Shown: positions 35,201 through 47,948, numbered from the stretch's first letter. The stretch: 64,000 bases of DNA from Morchella semilibera (GCA_009192285.1 WBVU01000018.1:992001-1056000), one strand, 5' to 3'. Notes: a model not told the origin generated them from the sequence alone. Numbers and translations: made by a program.

Positions 35201-37474
35201 GCATTAGTGCCGGTGTGCCCCCCGGCCTCAATGTTTGGTTTATTTCTTGTTCCTGTGCCTGCCCTTTCACAAATATAGCTGTAACCATCCCACCTTTCTA
35301 CAAGTCCTTTATGTGAGTAATCAATTTTCTTTGTGAGAAATTTCTCAGTAAGTGGTGACTTCATTTACTTGTAATAGATGTCGTGTGTGTGGTGGGGGGG
35401 GGGGGTGGCCGCTCCCTCCTCCTTGTATGGAGAAAAGAAACAAAAAATAAGTCTGGCTTTGTGATGACGACTGGAAACAGGGCATTGGTGGGATATATGG
35501 AAGAATTCCTTTTTGTTCCATTGTTTCTCCCGGAATCCCTGATCGGTTTCCTTTCTTCTCCTCCTCCCCTCCTCCTCCTCCTCCTGCTCCTCCTCCTCTT
35601 GTTAAGCGAGGGAAATGAGTGGAGGAAACAATTCGTTTCACAAAATCATTGGCAAGGTTCCGTGTTTCCCACAGGGCAAATAAGAAAGCATGAAACTAGA
35701 AACCGCCCCGTGACGGCATGTGAAAGAGGCTGGATTTCAAGAGTTAGCAGCGACCTGATGAGAGCCCAAGTTGGTATATGTACCCAGTCTTATCCAAAAG
35801 AAAAGACACAGTTGTCATACATAGGTACATGCGCTGAGGTGTTCCTATTGTCCACTAAATCAACTGCATTGTCAGTCAGCTTGGTCAATTGCGATGAGAG
35901 ATAGGGCGTTCCTTGGGGTCTGGGAGCCTGGGCTGGACGTGGGTGGGGAGGCGCTCATGCTCATGCATTACATCACGTCGGCTGAATTCATTCATCGATG
36001 TTGCTATTCGTCGACGTGACAGTAATATCATACTAATATGTGGTTTAAGGGCGTGACGCGGGACACTGGCTGGTCACACACCCTTGCCAATCTTGCTACC
36101 AAAGTACTCTGCCCCATACATTTACCCCTAACCCTGAAGATGAGCTGGCACGCTGTTGGATCAAAAAGCTAAACTGATATCCATCTGTCCTCCCCCTGGA
36201 ACAAATGAGAGGATCGATCGGTCAACAATAGCCGCCATTCTAAGGTCTGAATACACGTTGATTCAAGCTTGAATCATCGATGAGTACAGCCTTACCCCAG
36301 AGAACGGGCGGACGTACGTGACCATAGGAGTGCTTTGGCGGGCATAAGGTACCTGAAAAAGAGTCGGATGTCTTTCTGATGAACTTCCGGTTGGTGCATA
36401 AGATAGCGGAAGATGTTTCAATAACCGTTTATTACTGATATTAGCCTAGTATGTACATATTTCCGGTTAGATAGCGATTTTTGCAGCTAATGTGGTTGAC
36501 AGGAACATACATGATATGATACAGATAAGTACAGTAAGTTGTAACTACTTGCTAACTACTAATTCTACTACATACAGTACAGTACATGTACTTACTCCAC
36601 ATTGTTGCGCGTGTGCGAGTGCCCAATTATGTATGCCATCAAAACTTGGGCTTTAAAGTCCATCGAAAGATTGGAAGCCCTCCGAAGATGAGGGGATTTC
36701 CCCCCATCTTCGTGATCGAGCTGAGGCATTACTACATGTACAGCAGGTACCTGGTTTACAGCATCGAATGGCAGAGGGAATCTGGAAACAAGACGAAACA
36801 TCGGGCTATTAACAGCGCACACAAAACTCATCTGAATCTCCATTGTATTATTGGCATATGCTTGATAGACGGGGGGATACGCCCCCCCCCCCAAAGAAAA
36901 AAAAACCCTTTCCTTTTCTTTTCTATCTGCACACCTAGAAAAAACTACATGTACTACCTATTTTCAGGATGGTCAGCCCCGAGGTTGTCTCATGCTCCGA
37001 CTTTCGGCTTAACTTTCCCGGGGCATGGCCTGTGCGCAGCTCCCAAAAAGCGTCCCCATCCATTGGGATTCCTGGTTATCAAATCACTTCCACTACGGAT
37101 AATTGCCGCACCTCCCGGCCAATTGTGGTCACAAACGTGTGGGAATCGCGAATTGGACGAAATCCACGCTGCGATCTGGTTTGTCAATTCTAATCTCGTA
37201 TAGGTAACCCCTCCAGGCTTCGTGCTGCGTTACTGCATTAGTGTTTTTCCGGTTTTATGTGTGGCAATGCGGTTACGGAGTGTGGTGTCGCAGATTTGCT
37301 ATTTTGAACGAACTAGAGGTCCGCTGTGCGGACCAGGGTTTATACTATAATATTGAAAATCCCCATCCATTGTCACACTCTTCCTTGAGCAGTTCTTCCC
37401 TCGTGTTAGCGTTCTTTTATTTGAATACTAAAACTATCCCATCTTTTGGGTTGTTTTTTACTACATCGTTGACG
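32296..37474. other. 5.2 kb gene desert
   Basis: The divergent upstream region of the Zn2Cys6 gene and the 1016-aa protein gene. I find no credible coding region; open frames such as 36586-37203 lack any family resemblance and run through poly-C/poly-A. Contents: seven TACATGTA palindromes (33208, 34080, 35096, 35142, 36583, 36733, 36946), a (CTC)n run at 35560-35600, and a small perfect-arm hairpin at 36681-36711. Confidence 0.55.
35558..35602. repeat. CTC trinucleotide microsatellite
   Basis: About 14 CTC-type triplets with minor interruptions in the gene desert. Confidence 0.7.
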
Positions 37475-40400
37475 ATGTTTTCAAGTTTTCAACAAAGGTT
37501 TCCGCTGCAAGACTTGAAGCAATGGGTACCAATGTTGGAACTGTTTCCATTGGATCCCGAGGCCTTGAGTACCGGGCCTCCTGTATGTACTTCTTTCCAC
37601 CCTGATATATGCTATTAATCCGGTGTACGGTTAGCAACTAACAATCTCTTTTTGCATAATCATCCAGGATGCCGAAACTCTTTTGGAGACATTTTTACCA
37701 GGAAGTGTATACGGGCTTTATCAGAAGGGTGAAAAACTTCCACGGCCGTTCTGGACGCTCCCGCCTAAAAAAGTGTTTCAAACTCTACCAATATCGACTT
37801 CACTTCCCCTAGAATCGATTTCATTACCAAAAGTCGTTGTATCATCCTCAGACTCCGAGCCCCCAATTCCGGCACCACGAGCTATCGTTGCCGCTGAGAT
37901 CCCTCGTGTGCAAACACCGTTGACACCAGAGATCCCTGCTATTCGGAACAAGATTTCGACCCCGTCATTCAATACCCGTCCCAATACTCCAACCCGTCCT
38001 GTTACCCCAACATGCTCCAGTACCCCCTCCCGTCCAAGCACTCCGGTAGATGTTCGGTCGTCCCTTCCTCATAATAACTCTGGTTCATTCTCTACACTGA
38101 AAAAAAGCCCTTCAGTTCGTGATTTTCTTGGGACAGCAGCAAATTTTGCAAAGGAAACAAAGCCAAAGCCGATTACGCAAAACGATGTTACTATTCTTTC
38201 CCCAGCTCCGGCTCCGGCTCCGGCTCCGGCTTCGACCCCAACCCAAGTCTCAACTTCAGCTCCTGTCGTAGCCTCCCTTCCATTAGAGTTTTCGGTAGTT
38301 TCTGTTGAGCCACTTGGTGATGGTCCGATTGTTGTGCGGGAGACAAAAAGACACGAAAGGCAAAAGGAGCAGATGGCACTGGTACAATATTATTCACCTG
38401 TAATTCAAGTACCTCTCACCGAATCGGCTCAATATAGAACTCTTGATGCTCAGAATACTTCCCAAAACGAGGTTTCGTTCAAACCCCCAAAACAATCCCC
38501 GCCAAGCCTTTCCAGAGACTTGGGATTCAATGTACACCCGCCAAAAGCAGAGCCTAAGACTACACCAATAGATCCTCAATATCAGGCACTTGTTACACAA
38601 TACTTGAAGAAGTTGCAAGCGGAGGCGACCAAGGTTCATTCACAATTCACACCTACACCACTGACAACCAACAACCCCCCGGTACTCCAACAATGCTCCA
38701 TTATCCGCTTCGATCGTACGCTCAATAGGTTTGATAACCCGAATAGCTGTTTCCCAGAAGTACATATCGAATCGCGCCATCGAAGTTATGTTCACCACTT
38801 CATCAAAAAATCCGTCTTCAAAACTGCTGCTGCGGGGTCGTCACGCTCTATCAGGGAAGTTATGCAAGAGCTGCGGAAAGGTTTGATTCCCCTCCTAAAG
38901 CTGTTTGTATCAGAAACTAATCAATCTCACAGATTCTATATTTCTACACACAATTGAATCTGGAGCAATTCTACAAGCACTCGATGATGCAGTTGTAGCT
39001 CGTCTTCGGCAGTCACTATCCACGCAAAACAACTCCATAACCCGCTATGGCGACGCATCTGCAAGAATGGATGATCTAAGAAGGTTTTTGGAAAGTTTGA
39101 CAAAGGATAATGGACAATGCGTTGAATTTGAGCACTGGATTGAAGAAGTGCGTCTTCTTTATTTATTCAATCATCTACGCAAATTGCGCGCTTTAACCTC
39201 CGCGTGCAGCACTGAGGCTAATGCATTGGTTCAGGTCCCTGTGGACAGCGAGCAAACTTTGCCAATCAAGTTTACTGTTGATTTCGCCGATGGAACACCG
39301 GCAATTCGCGGCACTTTATCTGGACCTAATGCGTTGAAAGATTCCGTCCGAAGAAGAATAAAAGCCTTCAAGCCACAACCTTCTCAAGATAGTGAATTTG
39401 TATTCGACACGACGATAGAAACAAATGCAACATTGAAAAGAACACTAGGCAACAAGGGCTCCTCGTCTGAACTGAGACTTTACAAGAGGTCAAGGAATGG
39501 ATCCTCGGATGATGTCAGTCTCCAGCGTCCTAGGAGCATGTTTACAAAGTCAAGAAACGCATCGTCAGAAAACGTGGGCAGTATTCAACGCCCTAAACAT
39601 TTATCTATCGTTACAACAAGTTCAAGCGAAAAACTCCGGGCTATCAGCAACTCTGCAGTTCGTGATTTGATCTTATCGCCAATCAACACTTCTAGTACAC
39701 AGATTGATCTTCAGATCTCAGAGGCCATATTCATCGAGTCTGCGCCTGATTCACCAAGCTCCACGGCTGGTTCCATGGAGCGATGGGAACAATCATCCAC
39801 ATTATCTCGCTTTTCTATGGGGTCTACGCAAACCGGAATTACCATACCGCCAGCCGGACCCTCTGTGTGTCTGGTTTCAGGTAGAACATCAAGAAAACAG
39901 ACAGTAGAGGAGGAAAGGAGCGCCCGAGACATCAACTCATTCCGTAGTCAATCTGTCCGCTCACTGCGCTCACTTCGCAGAGAACCAGCCCCCCAAAGCC
40001 GCAAAGAAGACGACACCCAATCTTTGTATTCCTCGTCTTCTCCGGCACCAGCATTTGACATCAACCACTTTCTGAGACCGAAGAAATCTCGCTCGATAAG
40101 CGAAATTTCACTCGATAATCCAAAAGAATATCATGCTGAGAGCTTGAAACGGAGCTTCAGCTCTACTTCTTCATTGTCCAAGTTTGCACCCGCCGTGTCT
40201 CGTCTTCCTACAGTTCTATCACCAGTCGAAACAGAGATACCACGGATTTCCATCAGCGACGAGAGTGGCCCGATGGAACCGTTTGATATCCCGGATACAG
40301 TTACACAGATTGAACCGGAAAATCTACCCCTTACTTTAACAGCTCCCACGAGCATGATTCCAGAAGAGCCCGTGAGGGCAGAACGCGGGTCAATCAACAG

Positions 40401-40662
40401 TGACGGGAAAAAGGGTGCTAGTGGATTATTAAAAGATATCGCAGGAGCAAGTGAAGATTTTAGGAAAGTTCCACAGGGTACCCGGAAGACTACACTCATT
40501 AAAGATATCAAAATTACTGCTGTTAAGGATATTAAGGAAGAAGTAAAACCTGCGGAAGAACGAGGGACCAAGAAAAACAAGCTATTTGGCAGGTTGAAGG
40601 ACAGAGTCAAAGGGCTAAAGAAAAAAGTCAGCGGTGTCATGAAGTCCAGCAAAGAAAATTAA
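37475..40662 (+). CDS. large mostly disordered protein, 1016 aa, unknown function
   Basis: Three exons: 37475-37582, 37668-38880 and 38933-40662. Introns are 85 nt (GTATGT, ACTAAC branch) and 52 nt (GTTTGA, ACTAAT branch). I do not recognise the family. A short N-terminal globular piece (SSFQQRFPLQDLKQWVPMLE ... VYGLYQKGEKLPRPFWTLPP) is followed by a Ser/Thr/Pro-rich region with an APAPAPAP run. A folded segment at about residues 360-510 follows (RSYVHHFIKKSVFKT ... FLHTIESGAILQALDDAVV ... WIEEVRLLYLFNHLRKL). Then comes a long Ser-rich tail with SRSISEISL-like motifs. The C terminus is a basic amphipathic helix (KLFGRLKDRVKGLKKKVSG). The layout suggests a scaffold at membrane or cytoskeleton; this is a guess. 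Start is the first ATG before the conserved-looking exon 1. Confidence 0.8.
38203..38233 (+). repeat. GCTCCG hexamer run encoding Ala-Pro
   Basis: Five near-perfect GCTCCG units encode APAPAPAPA within the 1016-aa protein. Confidence 0.8.
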
Positions 40663-41893
40663 GTTTTTTTTGACTGGGGAGAAAAAATTCTTTGCCATTT
40701 GGGGATTCGACCTTGATTTCTTCTTTTTTTTTTTTCTCCTTTTGTTTATTTCCTTTGTCTTTTTTTATCCTTCCCGTTGGTAAATATTTGGGTATATTGT
40801 TTTGGCGTTATTGGGCATATGCATTATTCATGGATGGGCGAAGGAGAAGCGCATGTTTTCAGGGGGCTCTTTTTGTTCAAAAAGCAGGATTTTACGACTT
40901 TGACGACTAACTTCAGAGGGCCAAACTGGAGTATTTTGACTTTACTTTGTTTTCTCTACTCCACTTTTTACACAGATCTTGGGGGGCACGCTATATAAAA
41001 AAAAATAAAAAAAAGAAATCGATGGCTTCGATGTTTTTTTTTTTTAAACTTTTTTTTTTTTTTTCACCAGATAGCGGGGGAAGATAGGAACTATCGGGAC
41101 AACTCAAAACGAGAACTAGAAGCCCCAAAAGAAGACCATGTACGCTAGCGTTCCGGGTATTTCTCCGAACTACATACTTGTACTACATTCATGCAATCTC
41201 ACTCGTGCCATTTGCTGTTCTAGCCAGGGGGTTTTCTAAGTCTGATGAGATTTCGCATCGAAACTACTGTTGTTTGCCTAGTTTAAACTGTTGCCGTTCA
41301 GGAGTGTTAACAACCCCCCCCTTCTTTGTTCATATCTTTCTTCTGCTACGTGCACAGATTTATTAGGCTAGTACTAAATAGGAATAAACCATCCTCATCA
41401 TCAAAAAAAAAAAAGAAAAAAAAAAAAGACCTGAGTACAGCTACTCTACACATATATGTATGTAGTAAGTACATACATATGTAGAGTACCCTAACCTACA
41501 GTATGGTAGACCTGCCATAGGTTACTACGCACCCAACCCACCATGCAAAGGAAATGGGCACGAGACTAACTACATACCAGAGTGAGGATACGTGCGTTCC
41601 ACTGCCAGCCAGTAGTTTTTATCCTTTAGACCGAGTCTAAGCCAAGTACTTTGCCTACATACAATTCTAATTTAGCTTCGAACATCACCCAGTGTTGTCT
41701 CAGTCTACTGGCCACGTTTATTGCCAAGAGCCTCTTCCTTGATCTACAGTAGTTTGATTGGTTGGTATCTACACAACACGCTTCTAACCCCGTTTGGATC
41801 CTACGACAAGCTTGTACATGTATATATTGGAGTACATACTGCACTCTATCCACGAGACCAATTTACTTGCATTGTTCATCTCCATGTGTCAGA

Positions 41894-41940
41894 GTGTGTG
41901 TGTGTGTGAGAGAGAGAGAGTGTATGGGAGTGTGTGTGTA
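41894..41940. repeat. compound TG/AG dinucleotide microsatellite
   Basis: A (GT)n run passes into (GA)n and again into (GT)n. Confidence 0.8.
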
Positions 41941-42050
41941 CACATACATTTGCGTAGCTACGTCCGCGGCCGGATAATCTGGGGTTGGCTGGTGGTAGCG
42001 TAACTACATGTACTCTAGCCAATAAATCGTGAAATATGAATAACTGAAGA

Positions 42051-42116
42051 GCTCAAGTGGCCATGTTGGTAAGGCGTCGCACTCGGAGATCGGGCGTTCG
42101 ATTCACTTTCTGAGCA
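42051..42116 (+). ncRNA. degenerate tRNA-like sequence, tRNA relic or SINE head
   Basis: A box-A-like stretch (AGTGGCCATGTTGG, 42056-42069) and a box-B-like stretch (GCGTTCGATTC, 42094-42104) are spaced as in a tRNA. The ends GCTCA (42051-42055) and TGAGC (42111-42115) can pair as an acceptor stem. The 5' anticodon arm (GTCGCACTCGGAG) is present but its 3' partner is missing, so it cannot fold as a working tRNA. It may be a tRNA relic or the head of a tRNA-derived SINE whose body runs on to about 42298. Confidence 0.45.
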
Positions 42117-43276
42117 GAATAGCTGAAACTGTAATGTGATCCACATGTTCATCCCGTGTACGATTCTCCGTTACTATTTTTATTGCCTTTTTTTTTTGGT
42201 CCCCTTCCGCGATGGTTACTTCTTTTCGCGGGGTTTGTCGATGAGGTTGAGAATTGCGCTAGGTTTATGTAACAAATAAAGGATTATTGTATTCATTGGG
42301 CACCCTGCAAGATGGGATGGATATGTGTATGGTATGTTGCTACATTGGACAGCTGGAGCTGTCCAAAGACATGAGGAGATATCAGATTAAACATCGGACA
42401 TCGGATCCTCGAGATCCACCTGTAATACCAAATTATATTTCAACGGAGTATGTATTGGCCCTCATCTCATATCGCTTCCGGGCTGGACCAGGTCACCATC
42501 AAGATCTGATTATGCACGAATTTTGCCCCATATGCAGACCCGATTCAGTCTGCTGCGGACTTGCGAGTACCTGTATCCGATACAAAGAGAGTTCGGAAAT
42601 ACATTTATCCTAATACCTAGCGCCACCAATCTATTGGATGTTTTAACTCATTGGTGGGGAACAAACACGTGAAGCAGGAAAAATCGAGTGAGTGGCTGTG
42701 AAGAGCAACCAGGCTTCTGTCTCCCCTCATGTGATAGAATCTAGTGATAGTACAGTAAAAAAAAAAAAAAAAAAAAAGGCCCGCTTTTTCCATTCAACGA
42801 TTGTGGGGAGAGAGGGAGAGACCATAAGGAAACGTACATACGAGGAAATGATAGCTGAGACAGACGATAGATACTATAGAAAAGAAAATTGAGGTAGGGG
42901 TAGTGGTACATAATAATAGCACATAGTAATACACATCTAAAAAAAAAGAAACTAATTCTTGAGAGCTCAGCTGCGGATAAGTAGTAGAGAGATGACATGA
43001 TATACAACCCCGCAAGTTCCTGGCCGTTTGAGTTGCCATGTAGTACTGGACCCAGGTAAAATAAGAAGAGATTGACGGAGCCAGCACAAATCTAATTAGA
43101 GATTAGGTATAAGTAACCCCCTCAGTGGTGATGATGTATAAGAAACTTTATAAACCCCAGCAGAAAGCTATGAAAGAACTCCAGGGACGAAATTGTACTG
43201 CCCATATGCAAAAAAAGAAAGAAAGATTAAAGGGAAAAAGAAAGGATATAATAAAAGGTACGATTGAATTCTACTA

Positions 43277-45762
43277 TTATGAGGTGGCTGTAAGGGCAGA
43301 TGGCATAGCGGTAAGGGCAGATGGCATAGCGGGCACAGAATTTTTTATAGCCGGAATGGCTGGAACGGCCGGGACTGCGGAAGCATCTGGAGCAGCCTTT
43401 TCTAACTGCATTTGCAAGGCTTTGTCGGTAGATTTTGATTTGAAAAAATATGTTGACTTTCTCAACTCATCCGTTGACCTTGATTTTCTCAAATCGGCGC
43501 GACGATCACGCTCGTTGGGATCTTTAAGGTTACCGGTTGACTTCTTAAAAGAAAGACGCACTTTGAACCATGTAAACAGCCGATTTTTATTTGCTTTGCC
43601 TGCATTCGAGTAAAATTCATTTATATTAATATCCTGGGATCCAGCCGGGGGTAAGTTGTCCTTGGGTCATTTCTCACCATCCTCATCTTCTTTGTCATTT
43701 TCAGGTTTCTCGTCTACTTTGCTGGGTCCGCCTTCTAATTTCTTTTGAGCCTCTTCAAATATTACCTTACGCTCCTTTTCTGCATCTACATTCTTATCAT
43801 CTGCTTTCTCGACCGTAACGGTAGGTAAAGGTGTTTCCTCCTGATGTATTGAGTTTGTTAGCCAGTAATTATATATGTTTACCACCGGAATGGATTGGGT
43901 TACCTTTTCGACCTTGTTAACAATCGTTATTATAGCGCCTCCAGTCTCTTCGACCTTTTCCTCTTTCTTTTCTTTTGCTTCTTCCACTATAGCTACGTTG
44001 CCAACCTTCTCCGCAACCTTCTCTTCCTTTTGCTCCTCGATCACACTTTCTACCTCTGGCTCCTCAACTGTCACCTCGATATCCTTCTTTTCTTCTACGA
44101 CATCTTCGTGGGTCTTTTTAATTTCTTCCTTGTCAATCTTGGTGACAGTTGTGGCAGTAGTGACTCCGAGCACGGCTGCTAGTATATCATCATCTTCGTT
44201 CTCTGCTTGATCAACCTTCTTTTCCGCAGTCCCTGGGGAGACAACAGGGGCGGCATCAGCTTCGGTAACTTCGGGTTCTGCCGCCTCCCTCCCCGAAGCT
44301 TGCTCACTCTCCATGCCCTCCTTCTCATCACCCTCTTTCTCAACGACCTGCTTCTGATAGTCGATCTTCTCATCTTCCTTTTTCTCAACCACCCGCACCT
44401 CCTCAACCTCACCCTGTTCGAGCACTTCGACCGCAATGGCAGTGGCAACAACTGGCTCCTCCTCGACAGGATCTATAGCCGCAGTAGTCTCAACATTGGC
44501 CTCAACGGCAGAAGGTTCCTCCTCAACATCTTCTTCTCTTTCAACTCTCTCGAGGGCTGCGGCGGTGGCTGCAGCAAGGACTGCGATCTCTAAGCTGTCT
44601 TCAATCTCTTCTTCAGGTTCTTCAACCTTTTCGGTAATGATTGTAGTGACTGCTATGGTTTCAGGCGCTGACTCTTCTTTTTTCTCTTGTGCTAATTCAA
44701 TTTTATCGACTATAATTTCGGCTTGGTCTTCAGCTTTCTCTTCGATTTGCTCTTCGACATTTGCTACAGTGTTATCGTCGTCCTTGTATTCAGCCTTCTC
44801 TTTTGTCTCTTCAATCCTTGCTTCCACCTGATCTTCTGTTCCGTCTCCGGTTTTCTCCCCGGCATTGTTCTCAGAACTATCATCAGCCTGCACTCCGGCC
44901 TTCTCTTCATCTTTGTTTTCCGGTTTCTGTTCCTCAACATTCTCCGGAGTGGCCTGGGACTCAGTAGCAGGAGCTTCAACAATCACATCCTCCTTGACAT
45001 CCTTAGCCCCTATAACAGCAGCAATCGGAGTAACAGGTCTCTCACCCCCCTCCTTCTTACTAGCAACACTCCTGATACTTCCTGTCTTCTTCAAGTTCTT
45101 GACTGCGGCTGCCGCGGCTGCAGCAAGAGCAGCAGCTTGTACATTACCCACAACGGGCGTTGTGTCCTCGGGCACGATGTTAGGTGAAGAAGTAGTCATA
45201 GGTATCGCCGAAGATGGTGTTCCGGAGAGGTCGGTTACACGTTTTGCAGTTGGAGAAGCGGGGTCTTCGGCGGCCTTCTTCTTCTTTTTCTTGGGCTTGA
45301 TCCCAAGATTCTGCTTGAGCTCTCCGTACTCGTTCCATTCCTCACAATCTTCGTAATTCTATTATAACGGGATAAAGTAAGCAGAGTGTTCACAGGAACG
45401 CTACAAGGGTGCATCGTAAACAGGGAGCTCCTAGGAACAACCTGGAACTCTCATTCCCAAGGTGGGGTTTGCATTGCTGGGGAAATAACGAAAAGACTTA
45501 CCCCTAGAACCAAACCGTCCTTTACAATCCCCGGTAATCTCTTACCCCCACCTCGTCGACTCCATAGACTTCTTGCCTTGTCATCCGTAGCCAAATCCAC
45601 AGCTTTGAACGGGATCTTGTTGCTTTTTAGTAGGTGCTCTAGCCTACTGGTCGCAGTGATGATGGTTGAACTTCCGGCAGTGAGTGATGTGAGGAGGTAT
45701 ATTGTCTCTCTGTCATCCGGCGAGAAAATGACAGGATTTGTCGAGTCAGGACCTGGATCCAT
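43277..45762 (-). CDS. SH3BGR/thioredoxin-fold protein with Glu-rich tail, 754 aa
   Basis: Three exons: 45762-45502, 45358-43678 and 43599-43277. Introns are 143 and 78 nt, both in phase. The first ~110 residues are the SH3BGR (glutaredoxin-like) fold: ETIYLLTSLTAGSSTIITAT, LKSNKIPFKAVDLATDDKAR, GKRLPGIVKDGLVLG-NYEDCEEWNEYGEL. No CxxC redox motif is seen, as usual for this family. A lysine cluster follows, then ~450 residues very rich in Glu, Ala, Val and Lys, likely helical/coiled or extended. The last exon has a basic amphipathic stretch (NRLFTWFKVRLSFKKSTG) and ends in a duplicated Ala-Met-Pro-Ser-Ala-Leu-Thr unit. Fungal relatives include cortical actin-linked proteins; the role here is unknown. 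An in-frame ATG at 45804 is an alternative start. Confidence 0.85.
43289..43330 (-). repeat. 21-bp tandem duplication in the last exon
   Basis: Two copies of a 21-base unit (GTAAGGGCAGATGGCATAGC core) encode a repeated AMPSALT heptapeptide near the C terminus of the SH3BGR-like protein. Confidence 0.85.
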
Positions 45763-47183
45763 GGCTGTATAATGTTTACTGTTTTCTTTGACTACTGAAT
45801 TCAAGATAGGTGAGACGGAATATGCTACAGCAGCACTAGTAGTGAGTGGATAGATGGTTTAAGGGATGGAGAAATAGGAATAAGGACAGGAGGAGAGAAA
45901 GAAACAGGAAGGATAAGAAGCAAAATAACGGGGAAACTTTCACACAGGGGAGCTCTGGGGAAGCTTTAGGGGAAATTGTCTTAGGTGGGGCACCGACCTC
46001 CTCAGCTTCCCTGTTCTGCATGGCTTGGAATGAGAACACTGAGTCTCGCCCTGCCAAGGCGGGGTTGCCGCTCCAACCATCAAGACAGGTCTGACGTTCA
46101 AAGCTGCTTGAGATACATAGTATCAAGTATCACGAATTCATATCTGTATACACTTTTTTACTTTCTTCAGAATAGGGATACAAATGTCTTGGCTTCTACA
46201 GGTATACCTATATCATCAGTTTGTAGGATATTGCGAGGTAATCCCAATATCGGTGGTCCAACTTATCACTCTGAGTCGGGAGCTTGAAGCAAAACTCCAC
46301 TCTCCCTAGTCCTAGTGCTCATCTTACAGAGATTACGCTTTGTGGAACACCCTCACCCCTGTTTTGGATTGCGAACGAACGAACAAAAAGGAAGGTTCCC
46401 GGGTTGCTAACTCCGGTCCTTTAGAATATCTGGGAATAGTTCGACTATTAATTACCGATGCTAGTCGTAATTTTTTTGTCTATGGTTAAGAGTAAAGGTG
46501 CCCAGACATAGGAGCAATATCAATAGTAGTAGTATGTGTGTTGCTTGTTCCTGATCTCGCTAGATACGTGGAGTGGTATCTGCGCCTGCATATGTATGTA
46601 TGGAGTATTAACCGGGAAGAGACATGAGCTTGTCTCCCCATTGAACGGCGTTCATACCCAATATATGACCACCTATATGACCGGTACATACCTTTGTGAG
46701 TGATGATGTTAGGATACTTGTCGGGTACGATCATTGAACCAATAGAGCTCATGCTGTATATACTCGCAATAGGATACCACTTTCAAAAAGGCATAGCGTA
46801 CACACGAAACTATGTAGCGGAATATTCCAGTTCATCTGGAGGTACATAAATAAACTCACCCCGCCGTCCCACCACCCCCGCCTGCTGCTGCGGGTCATTT
46901 GATCTCACTCGACCCGACCCAGGGCTCTAACAGCGGAAGCCTGCACCATGTACTTTCTTTTGATGCGAAACCCTGAAACTGATGTTGGTTAGTAGAGTGG
47001 GATTACATGTAGTTTTAGGTCGAGACAGTGTTGTTATAGCGTAATTAGCCTACCTTGTGCTATGGAGGGGGTTATGTACTCCATTGTATTCCCACCCCTG
47101 ATGAATTTTCTTTTTTTTTTTCTTTTTTTTTGGGGGGGGAACACGTTCAAGGGCCCGTCAACATGCCCAGGTACTTATCATCT

Positions 47184-47230
47184 TTCTCTCCCTCTCTCTC
47201 TCTCTCTCTTTTTTTTTAAAAAAAAAAACG
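47184..47230. repeat. TC microsatellite followed by T/A tracts
   Basis: A CTCTCT run of about 12 units leads into a T9 run and an A11 run, which together form a self-complementary tract. Confidence 0.75.
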
Positions 47231-47948
47231 GAGAGTAGTAAATACTTGCCGGTATCGATTGAGTGAAACGGAAGCGTAAAGAGAGATTAATCTAACTGTC
47301 TGTCCGTCCAGTGAGTTGATATTGGAAGAAATTTCTGCATTTGTGGGTATGGTTATACTGTAGGTCTAACTGGAAGTTCTACAGACAAGAAATAATGGCG
47401 TGAGGTTGGTTATTTTTTGAATTTATTGTAGGTGAAAGGTGTTTATAAGTGAGTGGCCGGAATAGTGGATGGGAGCCTGCAGTCTGGATTTGTTTGTTTG
47501 TGTTCTGCTATTCAAACATGAACGAGCATCAGATTGGACCCTTATTGTTGACAATGATGGTAGTTGATGTCTTTAGTAGCTGAAAGATCAGAGTGGGGTA
47601 GTGGCGGGGAGGAAAAAGGGGCTGGGACGGGTGGAATTGTACGATTGGGCATGTCCTGGTGTCCCCTTCCCCTGGATATCCCCTGGAGCTACTCTGTGAC
47701 AAGCTGATTTTCAGAATACCTTCTCTCTCAGCCAGTGAACGCTTTTTTTCCCCCTGCTGCTGCTCGGGCTCTGGTAAAAATCCATGCGCGTGCGCGACCT
47801 CGGCCAGTCAATCAGATTTCCGGTTGGCTTACTAACGGGCCTCGGCCAACACACCCGCTCTGCAGCCACCCCCCAAACTAGCCGGCCAGCCAGTCAAGTA
47901 GACCTAAATACCGAACAGCGCACGGCGGTGATGTACAGCTCGTGGCAA

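Larger units (their letters stand above)
40663..43276. other. intergenic stretch between convergent genes
   Basis: It holds T-rich tracts (40717-40770, 41035-41063), A-rich tracts (41402-41428, 42757-42778), a (TG)n/(GA)n microsatellite (41894-41938), two TACATGTA palindromes (41815, 42005) and a tRNA-like sequence (42051-42116). No protein gene is supported. Confidence 0.55.

Noticed and set aside
36586-37203. 205-codon open frame (+) in the gene desert
   Set aside because: It runs through C9 and A7 homopolymers, has no family resemblance, no splice context and mixed composition; chance frame.
38881-38932. A 26-nt intron (38907-38932) in the 1016-aa gene
   Set aside because: Too short for a spliceosomal intron; the upstream GTTTGA donor gives a 52-nt intron with the same acceptor and correct frame.
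43125-43613. 162-codon frame (+) over the SH3BGR-like 3' exon
   Set aside because: The opposite strand spliced to the upstream exon gives a consistent gene end; the + frame is its shadow.
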